Below are positions 40,492-48,858 of a stretch of DNA of 64,000 nt, piece by piece (position 1 is the first letter of the stretch; each line of letters begins with the position of its first letter). Made by a program: the position numbers and the translations under genes. The stretch lies in NCBI RefSeq assembly GCF_900107455.1, contig NZ_FNQB01000002.1, positions 372,001-436,000 on the forward strand. The letters run 5' to 3'. The notes beneath the pieces were generated by a model. It was not told the DNA's origin and did no database searches. It worked only from the letters and a program-made list of their open reading frames with translations. This DNA comes from Asanoa ishikariensis (GTDB lineage Bacteria > Actinomycetota > Actinomycetes > Mycobacteriales > Micromonosporaceae).

Positions 40492-41564
40492 TCCGGCATC
40501 CCCACCGTCATGCCCTCGGTGATGCCGTCGCCGCTGACCTCGACGCGGCCGCCGGCGAACAGCCCGGTCTCGACCCGCGCGTAGCGGGTGGCCGAACCCT
40601 CGACCAGCTCGACGCCGTAGCCGCCCTCGGCCAGGGCGACCAGGGCCGCCACCGGCACGGTGAGCACGTCGGCGTGCTGTGCGGCGGTGAAGGTCACCTC
40701 GACCGCGGCGACGTCCAGCCCCGCACCGGCCTTCGGGTCGGCGAGCGAGACCTGTGCCTCGATCTTGGTCTCCGGCGTGCCGTTGGGGTCGTCGCTGGCC
40801 TCGATGACCGTGTAGACCCGTTGCACCTTGCCGTCGACCCGCTTGCCGTCCGGCAGTTCCACGTTGACTTTGGTGCCCTTCTTGGCCAGCCGCTGCTCGC
40901 CGATGTCGAGCTGCACGGTGATCACCCGGCTGGTGCCCGTGTACGCCAGCACCTCCTGGCCCGGCCCGGTCGCGCCACCCAGCTTCGCCTGGACGCTGTC
41001 GACCCGGACCGGGCCGGGCGCGAAGACGACCCGGCCCAGCTCCACCCGCCCGGTCTCGGCGACGCCGAGGTCCTCCTGCCAGTCGCGAACCGCGTCGGCC
41101 GTGGACGAGCTGTACTCGTCGTCGGCCGTGAACCCGGTGTAGCCCAGGGCCCGCAGGTTCGCTTCGAGCGCCTTGACGTCCGCGCCCTCGTCGCCCGGCC
41201 CGAGGTTCCGGTAGGCCGGCACACTGCCGTACATCAGCACGATCGGATCATTGTCCACTTTGTACAGCGCTTTCCCGCGCTGGAAAACGGATCCGGCGTA
41301 CGGGAGGGAGGTGACGGTGCCACCGCTGCGGCCGGCCAGGGTTGTCGTGTCGCCGTAGCCCAAGGTGCCGTCGACCGTCTGGGTGTCGTCGAGGGTCTGC
41401 CGCGTCACTGTCGCGGTCGCCGGCGGCAGGGCCGCCGCCGCACTCCCGGAGTCCGGCTCTCCGAACCCGAAGCCGATGGTGGCCGCGGCCGCCGCGCCGA
41501 CCGCCAGCACGGTGACCGCGCCACCCGCGATCTTGGGGCCGCGACCCCGCCGACGACGGCTCAT
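40488..41564 (-). CDS. Membrane-anchored efflux adaptor with peptidoglycan-binding domain
   Basis: 358 aa. One N-terminal helix at about 11-33 ([22 protein letters not shown]). A lipoyl-like segment follows, then a peptidoglycan_binding_1 domain ([33 protein letters not shown]) inserted in an HlyD/RND-type adaptor ([37 protein letters not shown]). In Gram-positive MacB-like systems such adaptors link the transporter to the cell wall. GGAGCG lies just before the ATG; the start overlaps the lipoprotein stop (ATGA). Confidence 0.87.
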   Translation of the reverse strand: MSRRRRGRGPKIAGGAVTVLAVGAAAAATIGFGFGEPDSGSAAAALPPATATVTRQTLDDTQTVDGTLGYGDTTTLAGRSGGTVTSLPYAGSVFQRGKALYKVDNDPIVLMYGSVPAYRNLGPGDEGADVKALEANLRALGYTGFTADDEYSSSTADAVRDWQEDLGVAETGRVELGRVVFAPGPVRVDSVQAKLGGATGPGQEVLAYTGTSRVITVQLDIGEQRLAKKGTKVNVELPDGKRVDGKVQRVYTVIEASDDPNGTPETKIEAQVSLADPKAGAGLDVAAVEVTFTAAQHADVLTVPVAALVALAEGGYGVELVEGSATRYARVETGLFAGGRVEVSGDGITEGMTVGMPE

Positions 41565-42088
41565 CGCTCCGCTCCGGGCCGGCCGAGCTTCGCGTCGCAG
41601 GCCTCCTGTGCCTTCTTGAAGTCCGGGTCGCCGGCGATGTCGCCGTCGATCCGTATACCGCCCTCGTTCGGGTTGGGGTCCGGGAACTTCTCGACGCCGT
41701 TGTCGCGCATGCACTGTGCGTGGTCGAGCATCTCCTGCTGGGCTTCCGGGTCGGGCTTGCCGCCGGGAGGGCCGGACGGCGCGTACTCCTTGCAGGCCTC
41801 CTGTGCGGCCTCCACCTTCTCCTTCCCGCCGGGACCGGCGTTGATCCGCTGGGTGATCCGGCCGCCGTCGATCTCCGGGTCGGGCATGTCGACGCCGTGC
41901 TCACGCATGCACTGCGCGAACTTCAGCGCCATTTCCTCGACGTCCTCCCTCGACGGCTCACCGCTGGTGGCCGCCGCGCTCGGCGTGCCGCCGACCGAAG
42001 CGATCCCGCCGTCGCCGTTTCCCTTGCCACTGCAGGCGGTCAGCGCCATGAGCAGCGCCAACGGCAGCAGCGCGTGCCTTGTCTTCAT
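41561..42088 (-). CDS. Lipoprotein with duplicated AQCMR motif
   Basis: 175 aa. Lipobox LMALTACSG with the lipidated Cys at about residue 19. The mature part repeats one module twice: FAQCMREHGVDMPDP...EACKEY and HAQCMRDNGVEKFPDPN...EACDAK, each with two Cys that could form a disulfide. First gene of the efflux operon and divergent from the response regulator; it may serve as the extracellular sensor or substrate-capture part, which is inference. Confidence 0.82.
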   Translation of the reverse strand: MKTRHALLPLALLMALTACSGKGNGDGGIASVGGTPSAAATSGEPSREDVEEMALKFAQCMREHGVDMPDPEIDGGRITQRINAGPGGKEKVEAAQEACKEYAPSGPPGGKPDPEAQQEMLDHAQCMRDNGVEKFPDPNPNEGGIRIDGDIAGDPDFKKAQEACDAKLGRPGAER

Positions 42089-42222
42089 GACTTCTCCCGA
42101 GCCGGGGCGGGCCGCACGGGTGCGGTCCGCTGTGACGGCGAAGTCAACGCCCCGGGCCGTTTCCGCGGCGCTTCCGAAAGCGCTAACAGCGAAGAAACAG
42201 GTTGGCTCGGCACCATGGGGCG

Positions 42223-42879
42223 ATGCGGATCCTGGTGGTCGAGGACGAACGCCTGCTCGCCGAGGCGATCGCCGAGTGGTTGCGCGGCGACGCGCACGCC
42301 GTCGACGTCGCCCTGGACGGCGACGCGGCGCTGGAACGTCTCGCCGTCAACGACTACGACGTCGTCGTGCTCGACCGTGACCTGCCGAAGGTGCACGGTG
42401 ATGACGTGTGCCGGGCCATGGTCGGCTCCGACACGACCGCCCGGATCCTCATGCTGACCGCGGCCGCCGAGATCGGCGACCGGGTCGCGGGCCTGTCGCT
42501 GGGCGCCGACGACTACCTGCCCAAGCCGTTCGCCTTCGTGGAGCTGGCCGCCAGGGTGCAGGCGCTCGGGCGGCGGGCGCGTCCGGCCCTGCCGCCGGTG
42601 CTGCGCCGGGCCGGCATCCTGCTCGACACGGCCCGCCGCCAGGTCTTCCGGGACGACCGCTACGTGCCGCTGTCCAAAAAGGAGTTCGGCGTGCTGGCCG
42701 AGCTGTTGCGCTCCGATGGTGCGGTGGTCAGCGCCGAACAGTTGCTGGAGAAGGTCTGGGACGAGAACGCCGACCCGTTCACCTCGGCGGTCCGGCTCAC
42801 CGTGCTCAAGCTGCGCCGCAAGCTCGGCGACCCACCGGTCATCGAGACCCTGGCCGGAGAGGGGTACCGGATCTCATGA
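42223..42879 (+). CDS. OmpR/PhoB-family response regulator
   Basis: 218 aa. Receiver domain with the acidic pair VVEDER, phospho-acceptor Asp in VVVLDRDLP, Thr in MLTAAAE and Lys in YLPKPF. Winged-helix effector from about residue 125 (LSKKEFGVLAELLRS, VRLTVLKLRRKLG, IETLAGEGYRIS). Overlaps the sensor kinase start by 4 bases. Divergent from the lipoprotein/efflux operon, 134 bases away, and so the likely regulator of it. Confidence 0.92.
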   Translation: MRILVVEDERLLAEAIAEWLRGDAHAVDVALDGDAALERLAVNDYDVVVLDRDLPKVHGDDVCRAMVGSDTTARILMLTAAAEIGDRVAGLSLGADDYLPKPFAFVELAARVQALGRRARPALPPVLRRAGILLDTARRQVFRDDRYVPLSKKEFGVLAELLRSDGAVVSAEQLLEKVWDENADPFTSAVRLTVLKLRRKLGDPPVIETLAGEGYRIS

Positions 42880-44093
42880 GGCGCCTCACCCTGCGTATGC
42901 GGCTCACCCTGATCTACGGCGGCCTGTTCCTGGTCGGCGGCCTGGTGGTGCTCGGCGTGACCCACCTGCTGGTCGAGCAACAGCTTCCGCATGCGGGCGG
43001 CGTGATGGTCAACCGTCAGCTCGTCGGGCCGGGCACCGCCGCGACGGACACGGTCTTCTTCCGGACCGCCGACGGCACGCAGATCCCCGCGGAGGACATG
43101 CCGGAGTACATGGCGAAGGAGCAGTCGGAGGTACGCGACGAGGCGTTGACCTCGCAGCTCACCCAGGGCGGCATCGCGCTGGGCCTGGTCGGCAGCGCGG
43201 CGATCGGCCTGGGCTGGCTGGTGGCCGGCCGGGTGCTCGCCCCGCTCCACCGGGTCACCGACACCGCCCGCCGGATCGCCCGCGGCGCCGACCTGAGCCT
43301 GCACGAACGGATCGCCCTGACCGGCGCGGACCACGAGGTCAAGGAACTGGCCGACACGTTCGACACGATGGTCGCGCGGCTGGATCGGTCCTTCGAAGGC
43401 CAGCGCCGTTTCGTGGCCAACGCCTCGCACGAGCTTCGTACACCGCTGACGTTGAACCGCGCCCTGGTCGAGGTCGCGATGAACCGCCGCACGGCCTCGC
43501 CCGACGTCATCCAACTCGGCGAGACCCTGCTGGAGATCAACAGCCGGCAGGAGCGGCTGATCACCGGCCTGCTGCTGCTGGCCCGCTCGGAACACGAGGT
43601 CGCCGACCGGCACGAGATCGACCTGGCGGACATCGCCACCCACGTGGTGGCCCAGTCACTGGACGAGGCGCGCGCCGCGTCGGTGACCCTGACCGAGGAG
43701 GCCGACCCGGCCCTGACCGGCGGCGACCCGGTGCTGCTGGAACGGCTGGCGCAGAACCTGGTGGAGAACGCCATCCGGCACAACCACCCGGGCGGCTTCG
43801 CCCGCATCACCACCCGGCCCGGCCCGGACGGCGGGGCGCGGATCGAGGTCACCAACACGGGACCGGTCATTCCGGCGTACGAGATCCCGGGCCTGTTCGA
43901 ACCCTTTCGGCGCATGGACGCGGACCGCCTGGTCACGGCGAAGGGCGCGGGCCTGGGGCTGTCGATCGTCCGCTCGGTGGCCCGCGCCCACGGAGGCGAG
44001 GCCACCGCCCGCCCGCACGCCGACGGTGGCCTGGTGGTGACGGTGACACTGCCCGGCCCTAGTGGTCGAACAACAGGTCCGCGGCTCGGCTGA
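42876..44093 (+). CDS. Sensor histidine kinase partner
   Basis: 405 aa. Two membrane helices (about 11-30 and 95-117) flank a short ~65-residue outer sensor region, followed by HAMP. The H-box is RRFVANASHELRTPL with the phospho-His; N-box LVENAIRHNH; G-boxes near KGAGLGLSIV. Coupled to the response regulator by ATGA. Its last 35 bases overlap the convergent TetR gene tail. Confidence 0.92.
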   Translation: MRRLTLRMRLTLIYGGLFLVGGLVVLGVTHLLVEQQLPHAGGVMVNRQLVGPGTAATDTVFFRTADGTQIPAEDMPEYMAKEQSEVRDEALTSQLTQGGIALGLVGSAAIGLGWLVAGRVLAPLHRVTDTARRIARGADLSLHERIALTGADHEVKELADTFDTMVARLDRSFEGQRRFVANASHELRTPLTLNRALVEVAMNRRTASPDVIQLGETLLEINSRQERLITGLLLLARSEHEVADRHEIDLADIATHVVAQSLDEARAASVTLTEEADPALTGGDPVLLERLAQNLVENAIRHNHPGGFARITTRPGPDGGARIEVTNTGPVIPAYEIPGLFEPFRRMDADRLVTAKGAGLGLSIVRSVARAHGGEATARPHADGGLVVTVTLPGPSGRTTGPRLG

Positions 44094-44622
44094 GGACCTG
44101 CGACCGGCTGCGGTCGCCATGGTCGGCGGCGAGGAAGTGCGCGCCGATCGCCATGCAGAAGGCCAACAGGCTGCGCGCCTCGACCTCGTCGGGGTCGGTG
44201 CAGAAGGTGCCGATCAGCTCGCGGAGCAACCCCATCCGGCGGTTGTCGACCCGCCGCAGCCGTTCGGCGACGCCCGCGTCACGGCGGGCCCAGTCGCGCA
44301 CGGCGAGGTCGATCGGCCGCAGGCGGTCGCTGGAGAAGGTGAGCAGACCGGCGCGGGTGATCCTGGCGCGGGCGTCGCCGCCGGCCCGTTCGACCTGGTC
44401 GAGCACCTCGTCGGTGCTCTCCCGCTCCCAGGTGTCGAGCATGGCTTCCAGCAGCGCCTCCCGGTCGGCGAACGACCCGTAGAAGCCGCCCTTGGTGACG
44501 CCGCGCTCCTTGGCGAGCGCCTCGACGCGGACGGCGTCGGGCCCGCCGGCGGCCAGCGCCCGCAACCCGGCCTCGACCCACTGCTCGCGCGTGGTGCGCG
44601 TCGCACCCACAATCGTGCCCAC
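44059..44622 (-). CDS. TetR family transcriptional regulator
   Basis: 187 aa. N-terminal HTH: TREQWVEAGLRALAAGG, VRVEALAKERGVTKGGFYGSFADREALLEAML. The ligand-binding domain is of the common TetR_C type with no assignable ligand. GTG start at 44622, with another GTG 12 bases inside. Divergent from the DUF2867 gene across 75 bases that hold two matching operator-like boxes. Its 3' end overlaps the sensor kinase gene by 35 bases. Confidence 0.9.
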   Translation of the reverse strand: MGTIVGATRTTREQWVEAGLRALAAGGPDAVRVEALAKERGVTKGGFYGSFADREALLEAMLDTWERESTDEVLDQVERAGGDARARITRAGLLTFSSDRLRPIDLAVRDWARRDAGVAERLRRVDNRRMGLLRELIGTFCTDPDEVEARSLLAFCMAIGAHFLAADHGDRSRSQVLSRAADLLFDH

Positions 44623-44628
44623 CTTCTA

Positions 44629-44692
44629 TATACGCCACCGTATAACAGGCGTTAGCCTGGTGTTGTACGCCATCGTATACATCTACGGGAGG
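44629..44692 (+). promoter_or_regulatory. Two TetR-type operators and promoter of the DUF2867 gene
   Basis: TATACG-CCAC-CGTATA (44629-44644) and GTACG-CCAT-CGTATAC (44665-44680) are near-identical inverted repeats 36 bases apart. TTAGCC (44652-44657), an 18-base spacer and TATACA (44676-44681) form a promoter whose -10 lies in the second box. The first box lies 6 bases upstream of the TetR start. GGGAGG at 44687 is the ribosome site of the rightward gene. Autoregulated repression of both genes is likely. Confidence 0.65.
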
Positions 44693-44697
44693 CCGCG

Positions 44698-45162
44698 ATG
44701 ACCGTCGTCCGGACGCATGACATCCCCGCGCCCGCCCGCGCGCTGAGCTCGTTGGACACCATCGACTACGCGGATCACTTCACGCTGGCCACGGACGCGG
44801 AAGCGACGGCGGAGCAGTGGGCGAGAGCGATGTTCGGCAACGTACCCAGCCCCGGAGAGATCCTGATCTGGCGGTTCATCCTCGGCCTGCGCCTGCACCA
44901 GGGCCGCTCACCGAACACGGTGGCGGGCTGGCACATTGGCGCCCGCGGCGACGACTGGATCCGCCTGGAGGCCCAGTCGTGGTTCCTGAGCGGAAACCTC
45001 GTCGTACACGCTATGGCTGGGCGGGTGTCGCTCTGGACCTTCCTCCACTACGACGGACCCGTAGGCCAGCACGCGTGGCCACCTCTCTCAACCATCCACC
45101 GTGGACTGGTGCCGGGCGTGCTCCGCAAGGCCGCGGCCCGAATCCGACGGCGTCCGCGTTAG
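44698..45162 (+). CDS. DUF2867 family protein
   Basis: 154 aa. Starts with a variable segment, then DYADHFTLAT, and continues into SPGEILIWRFILGLRL, AGWHIGARGDDWIRLEAQSWF, LVVHAMAGRVSLWTFLHYDGP, ending with a basic tail. This matches DUF2867, a SRPBCC-like family often found alone or fused to NAD-binding domains; role unknown. Controlled by the divergent TetR regulator, as shown by the shared operators. Confidence 0.78.
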   Translation: MTVVRTHDIPAPARALSSLDTIDYADHFTLATDAEATAEQWARAMFGNVPSPGEILIWRFILGLRLHQGRSPNTVAGWHIGARGDDWIRLEAQSWFLSGNLVVHAMAGRVSLWTFLHYDGPVGQHAWPPLSTIHRGLVPGVLRKAAARIRRRPR

Positions 45163-45173
45163 GCCAGAGGGTG

Positions 45174-45455
45174 TCAGCGGTGTTCGACGGTGAAGCCGAG
45201 GTCGCCCAGGACCTTCACCGCGCCGGTCTTTCCGCCCTCGAAGTCTCCTGAGGCCAGGCGGTTTCCGGTGGCGAACTCGTACGCCGTGCCCAGGATCGCC
45301 TTCGGCGGGTAGTGGTGGTCGTCGCGGACCAGGTCGTACGTCGTGGTCGGGGCGAAGCCGTGCGTGGCGAAGAAGTTGTCCGGCCCCAGTCGGTCGTACT
45401 CCTTCATCGCGCGTACGACGTCGGTGTTCTTGACCTTGTTCCACTCCGGTGTCAT
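45174..45455 (-). CDS. Stand-alone ScoMcrA-like N-terminal head domain protein (93 aa)
   Basis: The sequence NTDVVRAMKEYDRLGPDNFFATHGF, then YDLVRDDHHYPPKAILGTAY, ASGDFEGGKTGAVKVL and LGFTVEH, fits the N-terminal head domain of ScoMcrA, the Streptomyces type IV endonuclease that cuts modified DNA. Here no HNH nuclease follows, so this is a single-domain version. AGGAGAG precedes the ATG at 45455, which overlaps the stop of the alpha/beta hydrolase gene (ATGA). Function unknown; a modified-DNA reader role would be inference. Confidence 0.68.
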   Translation of the reverse strand: MTPEWNKVKNTDVVRAMKEYDRLGPDNFFATHGFAPTTTYDLVRDDHHYPPKAILGTAYEFATGNRLASGDFEGGKTGAVKVLGDLGFTVEHR

Positions 45456-46312
45456 GAGACTCTCCTGTCCAGGAAGTCGAGGATCAGGTCGGCCACCGGG
45501 TCCAGGTGGCTTTCCAGCAGGAAGTGGCCGCCGTCCAGCAGGTGGATCTCGGCGTCGCGCGCGTCGTCGGCGAACGCCTGGGCGCCCGCGGGGGCGAAGA
45601 TGCCGTCGTTGCGGCCCCAGGTCGCCAGCACCGGCACGCCGCTCTCTCGAAGGTACGCGTGCAGTTTCGGATACAAGGGCAGGTTGTTGGCGTAGTCCGC
45701 GAACAGCTTGAGCTGCACCTTGTCGTTGCCAGGGCGGCTGACCAGCGCGTGGTCGTGCTCCCACGTGTCGGGGCTGACGACCGTCTCGTCCGGTACGCCG
45801 TGCAGGTACTGCCAGCGGATCGCGTCGAGGGTCAGGGCCGCGCGCACTCCGGCTTCCGTGGTCGGCGACGGGTCGCGCCAGTAGTCGCGCACCGGCGCCC
45901 AGAACTCGTCGATGAAGCCGGCCTCGTAGCCGTTGCCGTTCTGGGTGATGATGCCGGTGATGGCCGCCGGCTTGGCCAGGGCGAGCCGCCAGCCGACCGG
46001 AGCGCCGTAGTCCTGCACGTAGATCGCGTAGCGCTCGACGCCGATCCGGCTCAGCAGGGCGGCGGTCAGGTCGGCCAGCCGGTCGAAGGTGTAGTCGAAC
46101 TCGGAGACCGGCGGCGCGTCCGAGAAGCCGAAGCCCAGGTGGTCCGGCGCGATCACGTGATAGCGGTCGGCGAGCCGCGGGATCAGGTCGCGGAACATGA
46201 ACGAGCTCGTGGGGAAGCCGTGCAGCAGCACCACGGTCGGGGCGTCGGGATCGCCGGCCTCCCGGTAGAAGAGCGTGCGGTCGTCGACGACGGCGTACCG
46301 GTGATGGATCAT
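45452..46312 (-). CDS. Alpha/beta hydrolase, haloalkane dehalogenase/epoxide hydrolase type
   Basis: 286 aa. Oxyanion motif HGFPTS at 31-36, nucleophile Asp101 in YVQDYGAPVG (not Ser, hence the dehalogenase/epoxide hydrolase branch), acid near GRNDGIF and catalytic His263 in DGGHFLLE. Substrate unknown. ATG at 46312 preferred over an upstream in-frame codon because it starts the conserved RYAVVDDRTLFYRE region. Divergent from the CGNR regulator, with a perfect palindrome between. Confidence 0.85.
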   Translation of the reverse strand: MIHHRYAVVDDRTLFYREAGDPDAPTVVLLHGFPTSSFMFRDLIPRLADRYHVIAPDHLGFGFSDAPPVSEFDYTFDRLADLTAALLSRIGVERYAIYVQDYGAPVGWRLALAKPAAITGIITQNGNGYEAGFIDEFWAPVRDYWRDPSPTTEAGVRAALTLDAIRWQYLHGVPDETVVSPDTWEHDHALVSRPGNDKVQLKLFADYANNLPLYPKLHAYLRESGVPVLATWGRNDGIFAPAGAQAFADDARDAEIHLLDGGHFLLESHLDPVADLILDFLDRRVS

Positions 46313-46373
46313 TGTTCTAACCCCCGTGAGTGTCAAAGATGGTTATAGCTAGCAACCTAGGACCGGTTCGGAT

Positions 46374-46389
46374 AACCTGTCAACAGGTT
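46374..46389. promoter_or_regulatory. Palindrome between hydrolase and CGNR regulator genes (candidate operator)
   Basis: AACCTGT-CA-ACAGGTT, a perfect 7+7 inverted repeat, 20 bases upstream of the CGNR gene start and 62 upstream of the hydrolase start. Likely the binding site of the CGNR protein for itself and the hydrolase operon; inference from position. Confidence 0.5.
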
Positions 46390-46408
46390 CACGGTGGTTA
46401 GGAGAAAG

Positions 46409-46909
46409 ATGCCGGACGGGCAATCGGACGAGGCCGTGCTGCTGGCCATCCTCAACAGCACGCCGGTCATCGACGGAGAGCAGCGCGACGAGTTGGCCGA
46501 CCCGGTGGCGGCGCGGGACTGGCTGGTCGGGCTCGGCGGACGCGGCACCCGCAAGGAGCGCGAGCACGTTCTGGCGGCCCGCGTCGCGTTGCAAGGAGTC
46601 GTGCGCGGTGCGCGACCGCCGGAGACGTTGGCCCCGCTGCTAGATGGGGTCGCGCTCACACCGGCGTTGACGCCGGCGGGCATCACCTGGAACGCGGACG
46701 TTCCCGCGGATCGCGACCTCGCGGTGCGCGCCATCCTCACCTGGGACGCGCTGACCAAGGACAACGCGGGCCGGCTGCGGCCGTGCGCCAACGACGAGTG
46801 CCAGCTCTTCCTGATCGACCACAGCCGCACCAACACCGCGCGCTGGTGCTCGATGGCGGTCTGCGGCAACCGGATGAAGGCCCGCCGGCACTACCAGCGG
46901 AACCGCTAG
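46409..46909 (+). CDS. ABATE/CGNR zinc-finger transcriptional regulator
   Basis: 166 aa. N-terminal ABATE-type domain (EAVLLAILNSTPVID, ADPVAARDWLVG), C-terminal CGNR zinc finger: RPCANDECQLFLIDHS followed by RWCSMAVCGNRMKARRHY. ABATE is thought to bind a small ligand and the finger DNA. GGAG 4 bases before the ATG at 46409 chooses this start. It shares 4 bases of 3' end with the leftward SARP gene. Confidence 0.85.
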   Translation: MPDGQSDEAVLLAILNSTPVIDGEQRDELADPVAARDWLVGLGGRGTRKEREHVLAARVALQGVVRGARPPETLAPLLDGVALTPALTPAGITWNADVPADRDLAVRAILTWDALTKDNAGRLRPCANDECQLFLIDHSRTNTARWCSMAVCGNRMKARRHYQRNR

Positions 46910-48777
46910 CGGGCCAGCGCGGCGTCCAGCCGGGCGAGGTGGTCGTCGATCGGGCCGACGGTGAGCATGCCGCTGCCGGCGCCGGCCAGTTCGCCGGCCG
47001 CCGCTGCGAGTGCCGTGTGTGCGCGCCGGATCCAGTCCCGGTCGTCGCACCGGATGGCCGCCTCGCCGAGCAGGCACCACAGGGCCTCGAAGAGCAGGTC
47101 GTGCGGCGGCTCCGGGGCGACACGCAAGGCGGCGCCGTCGGTCAGCGGGCGCACCCACGGCTCGTACGGGCCCCAGTCGGTGTCGGCGGCGAACTCGATC
47201 GGTTGGCCGTGCCACACCCGCAGGCAGAGCAGGGCCAGCGGCAGCAGGCCGCGCTCGACGCCTGGCATTCCGGCTCCGGACAGGTCGGCCGCCGCCGCTC
47301 GGTAGGCCGCCTCGGCCGGGGCACCCGTCGCGGCCAGCCGCAGTGCCGCGTACCAGCGGGTGAAGGCGCCCACCAAGGGTCGGCCGTGGCGTTCGGCGAG
47401 TCGGTCCGCCGCGGCGGCGTGCTGGTCCGCGGTCGCGAAGTCGGCAAGGGCCGCACGGGCCTGCATCCGCACGAGGTGGCCGAGGATCTCGAACGACGCC
47501 AGGCCGTGCGCGGCGGAGACGTCGGTGAGCTCCGCGCCGATCCGGTCGCGTTCGGCCGCCAACCCGGCGTGCTGGAACGACTGCATGAACCTGCCGTTCA
47601 GGACGAACACCAGCAACCCGGGGTCGCCGAGCGGGCGGGCCAGGCGCTCGGCCTCGCGGGCGGCGGTGTGCCGGTCGGTGCCTCGGGACTCGATCGCGAC
47701 GGTCGCCAGCAGCCGGGCGCGGACCGAGTCCGGCGCCGCGGGCGGCAGCGCGGCCAGGGTCCGCTCGGCGGCGGCCACGATCGCCGCCGCCTGCGCCGGG
47801 TCGTCGGACCGGGTCCAGATGGCGGGTACGTCGTACCCGCCGATCACCCGCGCCGTGAGCTCCGGATCGCCCAGCCGCTCGGCCGCCTCGACCGTCGCCA
47901 ATCGCTGGCCGCGCGCGGCTTCGAGGCCGCCACCGACCGCCAGGCCGCGCAGCAGGTCCACCGTCGACTCCAGCCGGGCCGGCGCCCCGAACGTCACGGT
48001 GCGGTCGTACGCGGCCGCGGCCGCCGCCCAGATGCCCTCCGCCTCGGACGGCGACGCCTGGCGGAGGATGTCGGACTCCAACCGTCGCAGGGACGGCCCC
48101 GGGTCGATGCCGAGTTGCTCGCGGAGCAGGTCCCGGGCCCGGCGCAGCACCGCGAGCGCGTCCGCCTGGCGGTTCGCCCGCCACAGCGCCTCGGCCAGCA
48201 GCCGCCAGGCGTCCTCGCGCCACGGGTGGCCGGCCACGTGGGCGTCCAGGTCGGGCACGACGTCGGCGGCCCGGCCCTGTCCGAGCAGCGCTTCGGCGCG
48301 TAGCTCGACCGCGTGCAGCCGAAGCTCTTCGAGGCGGGCTCGCTCGTCGCGGGCCCAGGGTTCGTCCAGACCGGCATACGCGGGCCCGCGCCACCAACCC
48401 AGGGCCTCGCCGAGCCTCTCTGGAGAAGGCCGCGCCGCTACTACGGCCTCGAACCGCCACGCGTCCACCGCGTCCGCGCCCACCCGCAGCGCGTACCCCG
48501 GGCCTTCGGTGACCAGCAGCCGCGGCGGCGTGCGAGGCGCGCGATCGGGCTCCAACGCCCGGCGCAGAGCGGCGACGAACGTGCGCACCGCGCTGACCGC
48601 ACCCGTTGGCGGGTCGGTCCACAGGTCGTCGACCAGCCGGTCGACCGGGACCACCCGGCCGTTGGCGACCAGCAGGCGGGCCAGCACCGCCCGGTGCCGG
48701 GGACCGCGCAGGTCGACCGGCTCACCCGGAGCGGACCAGGCGACGACCGGCCCGAGGACGCCGAAACCGACAGACAC
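46906..48777 (-). CDS. AfsR/SARP family transcriptional activator with BTAD and long helical C-terminus
   Basis: 623 aa. Residues 1-95 form the OmpR-like DNA-binding domain (FGVLGPVVAW, VDLRGPRHRAVLARLLVANG, VRTFVAALRRALEPD). The BTAD domain follows to ~245 (WRFEAVVAARP, RLEELRLHAVELRAEALLGQG, ADALAVLRRARDLLREQLGIDPG). There is no NB-ARC ATPase; the rest is a TPR-like helical array. GTG at 48777 chosen because TACGTT ends 7 bases before it (leaderless). Divergent from the alpha/beta hydrolase gene at 48859, a likely target. Confidence 0.85.
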   Translation of the reverse strand: MSVGFGVLGPVVAWSAPGEPVDLRGPRHRAVLARLLVANGRVVPVDRLVDDLWTDPPTGAVSAVRTFVAALRRALEPDRAPRTPPRLLVTEGPGYALRVGADAVDAWRFEAVVAARPSPERLGEALGWWRGPAYAGLDEPWARDERARLEELRLHAVELRAEALLGQGRAADVVPDLDAHVAGHPWREDAWRLLAEALWRANRQADALAVLRRARDLLREQLGIDPGPSLRRLESDILRQASPSEAEGIWAAAAAAYDRTVTFGAPARLESTVDLLRGLAVGGGLEAARGQRLATVEAAERLGDPELTARVIGGYDVPAIWTRSDDPAQAAAIVAAAERTLAALPPAAPDSVRARLLATVAIESRGTDRHTAAREAERLARPLGDPGLLVFVLNGRFMQSFQHAGLAAERDRIGAELTDVSAAHGLASFEILGHLVRMQARAALADFATADQHAAAADRLAERHGRPLVGAFTRWYAALRLAATGAPAEAAYRAAAADLSGAGMPGVERGLLPLALLCLRVWHGQPIEFAADTDWGPYEPWVRPLTDGAALRVAPEPPHDLLFEALWCLLGEAAIRCDDRDWIRRAHTALAAAAGELAGAGSGMLTVGPIDDHLARLDAALAR

Positions 48778-48784
48778 GCAGGTC

Positions 48785-48790
48785 AACGTA
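48785..48790 (-). promoter_or_regulatory. -10 box of leaderless promoter for the SARP gene
   Basis: TACGTT on the minus strand, then 7 bases, then GTG at 48777. A TTG at 48786 in the same frame would overlap the box. Confidence 0.4.
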
Positions 48791-48858
48791 GCGCGCTCAT
48801 CGGTTGCTCATCCGTGATCGGCACGCTGGACCAGACCGATCACGAGAGGACCTGAAAC

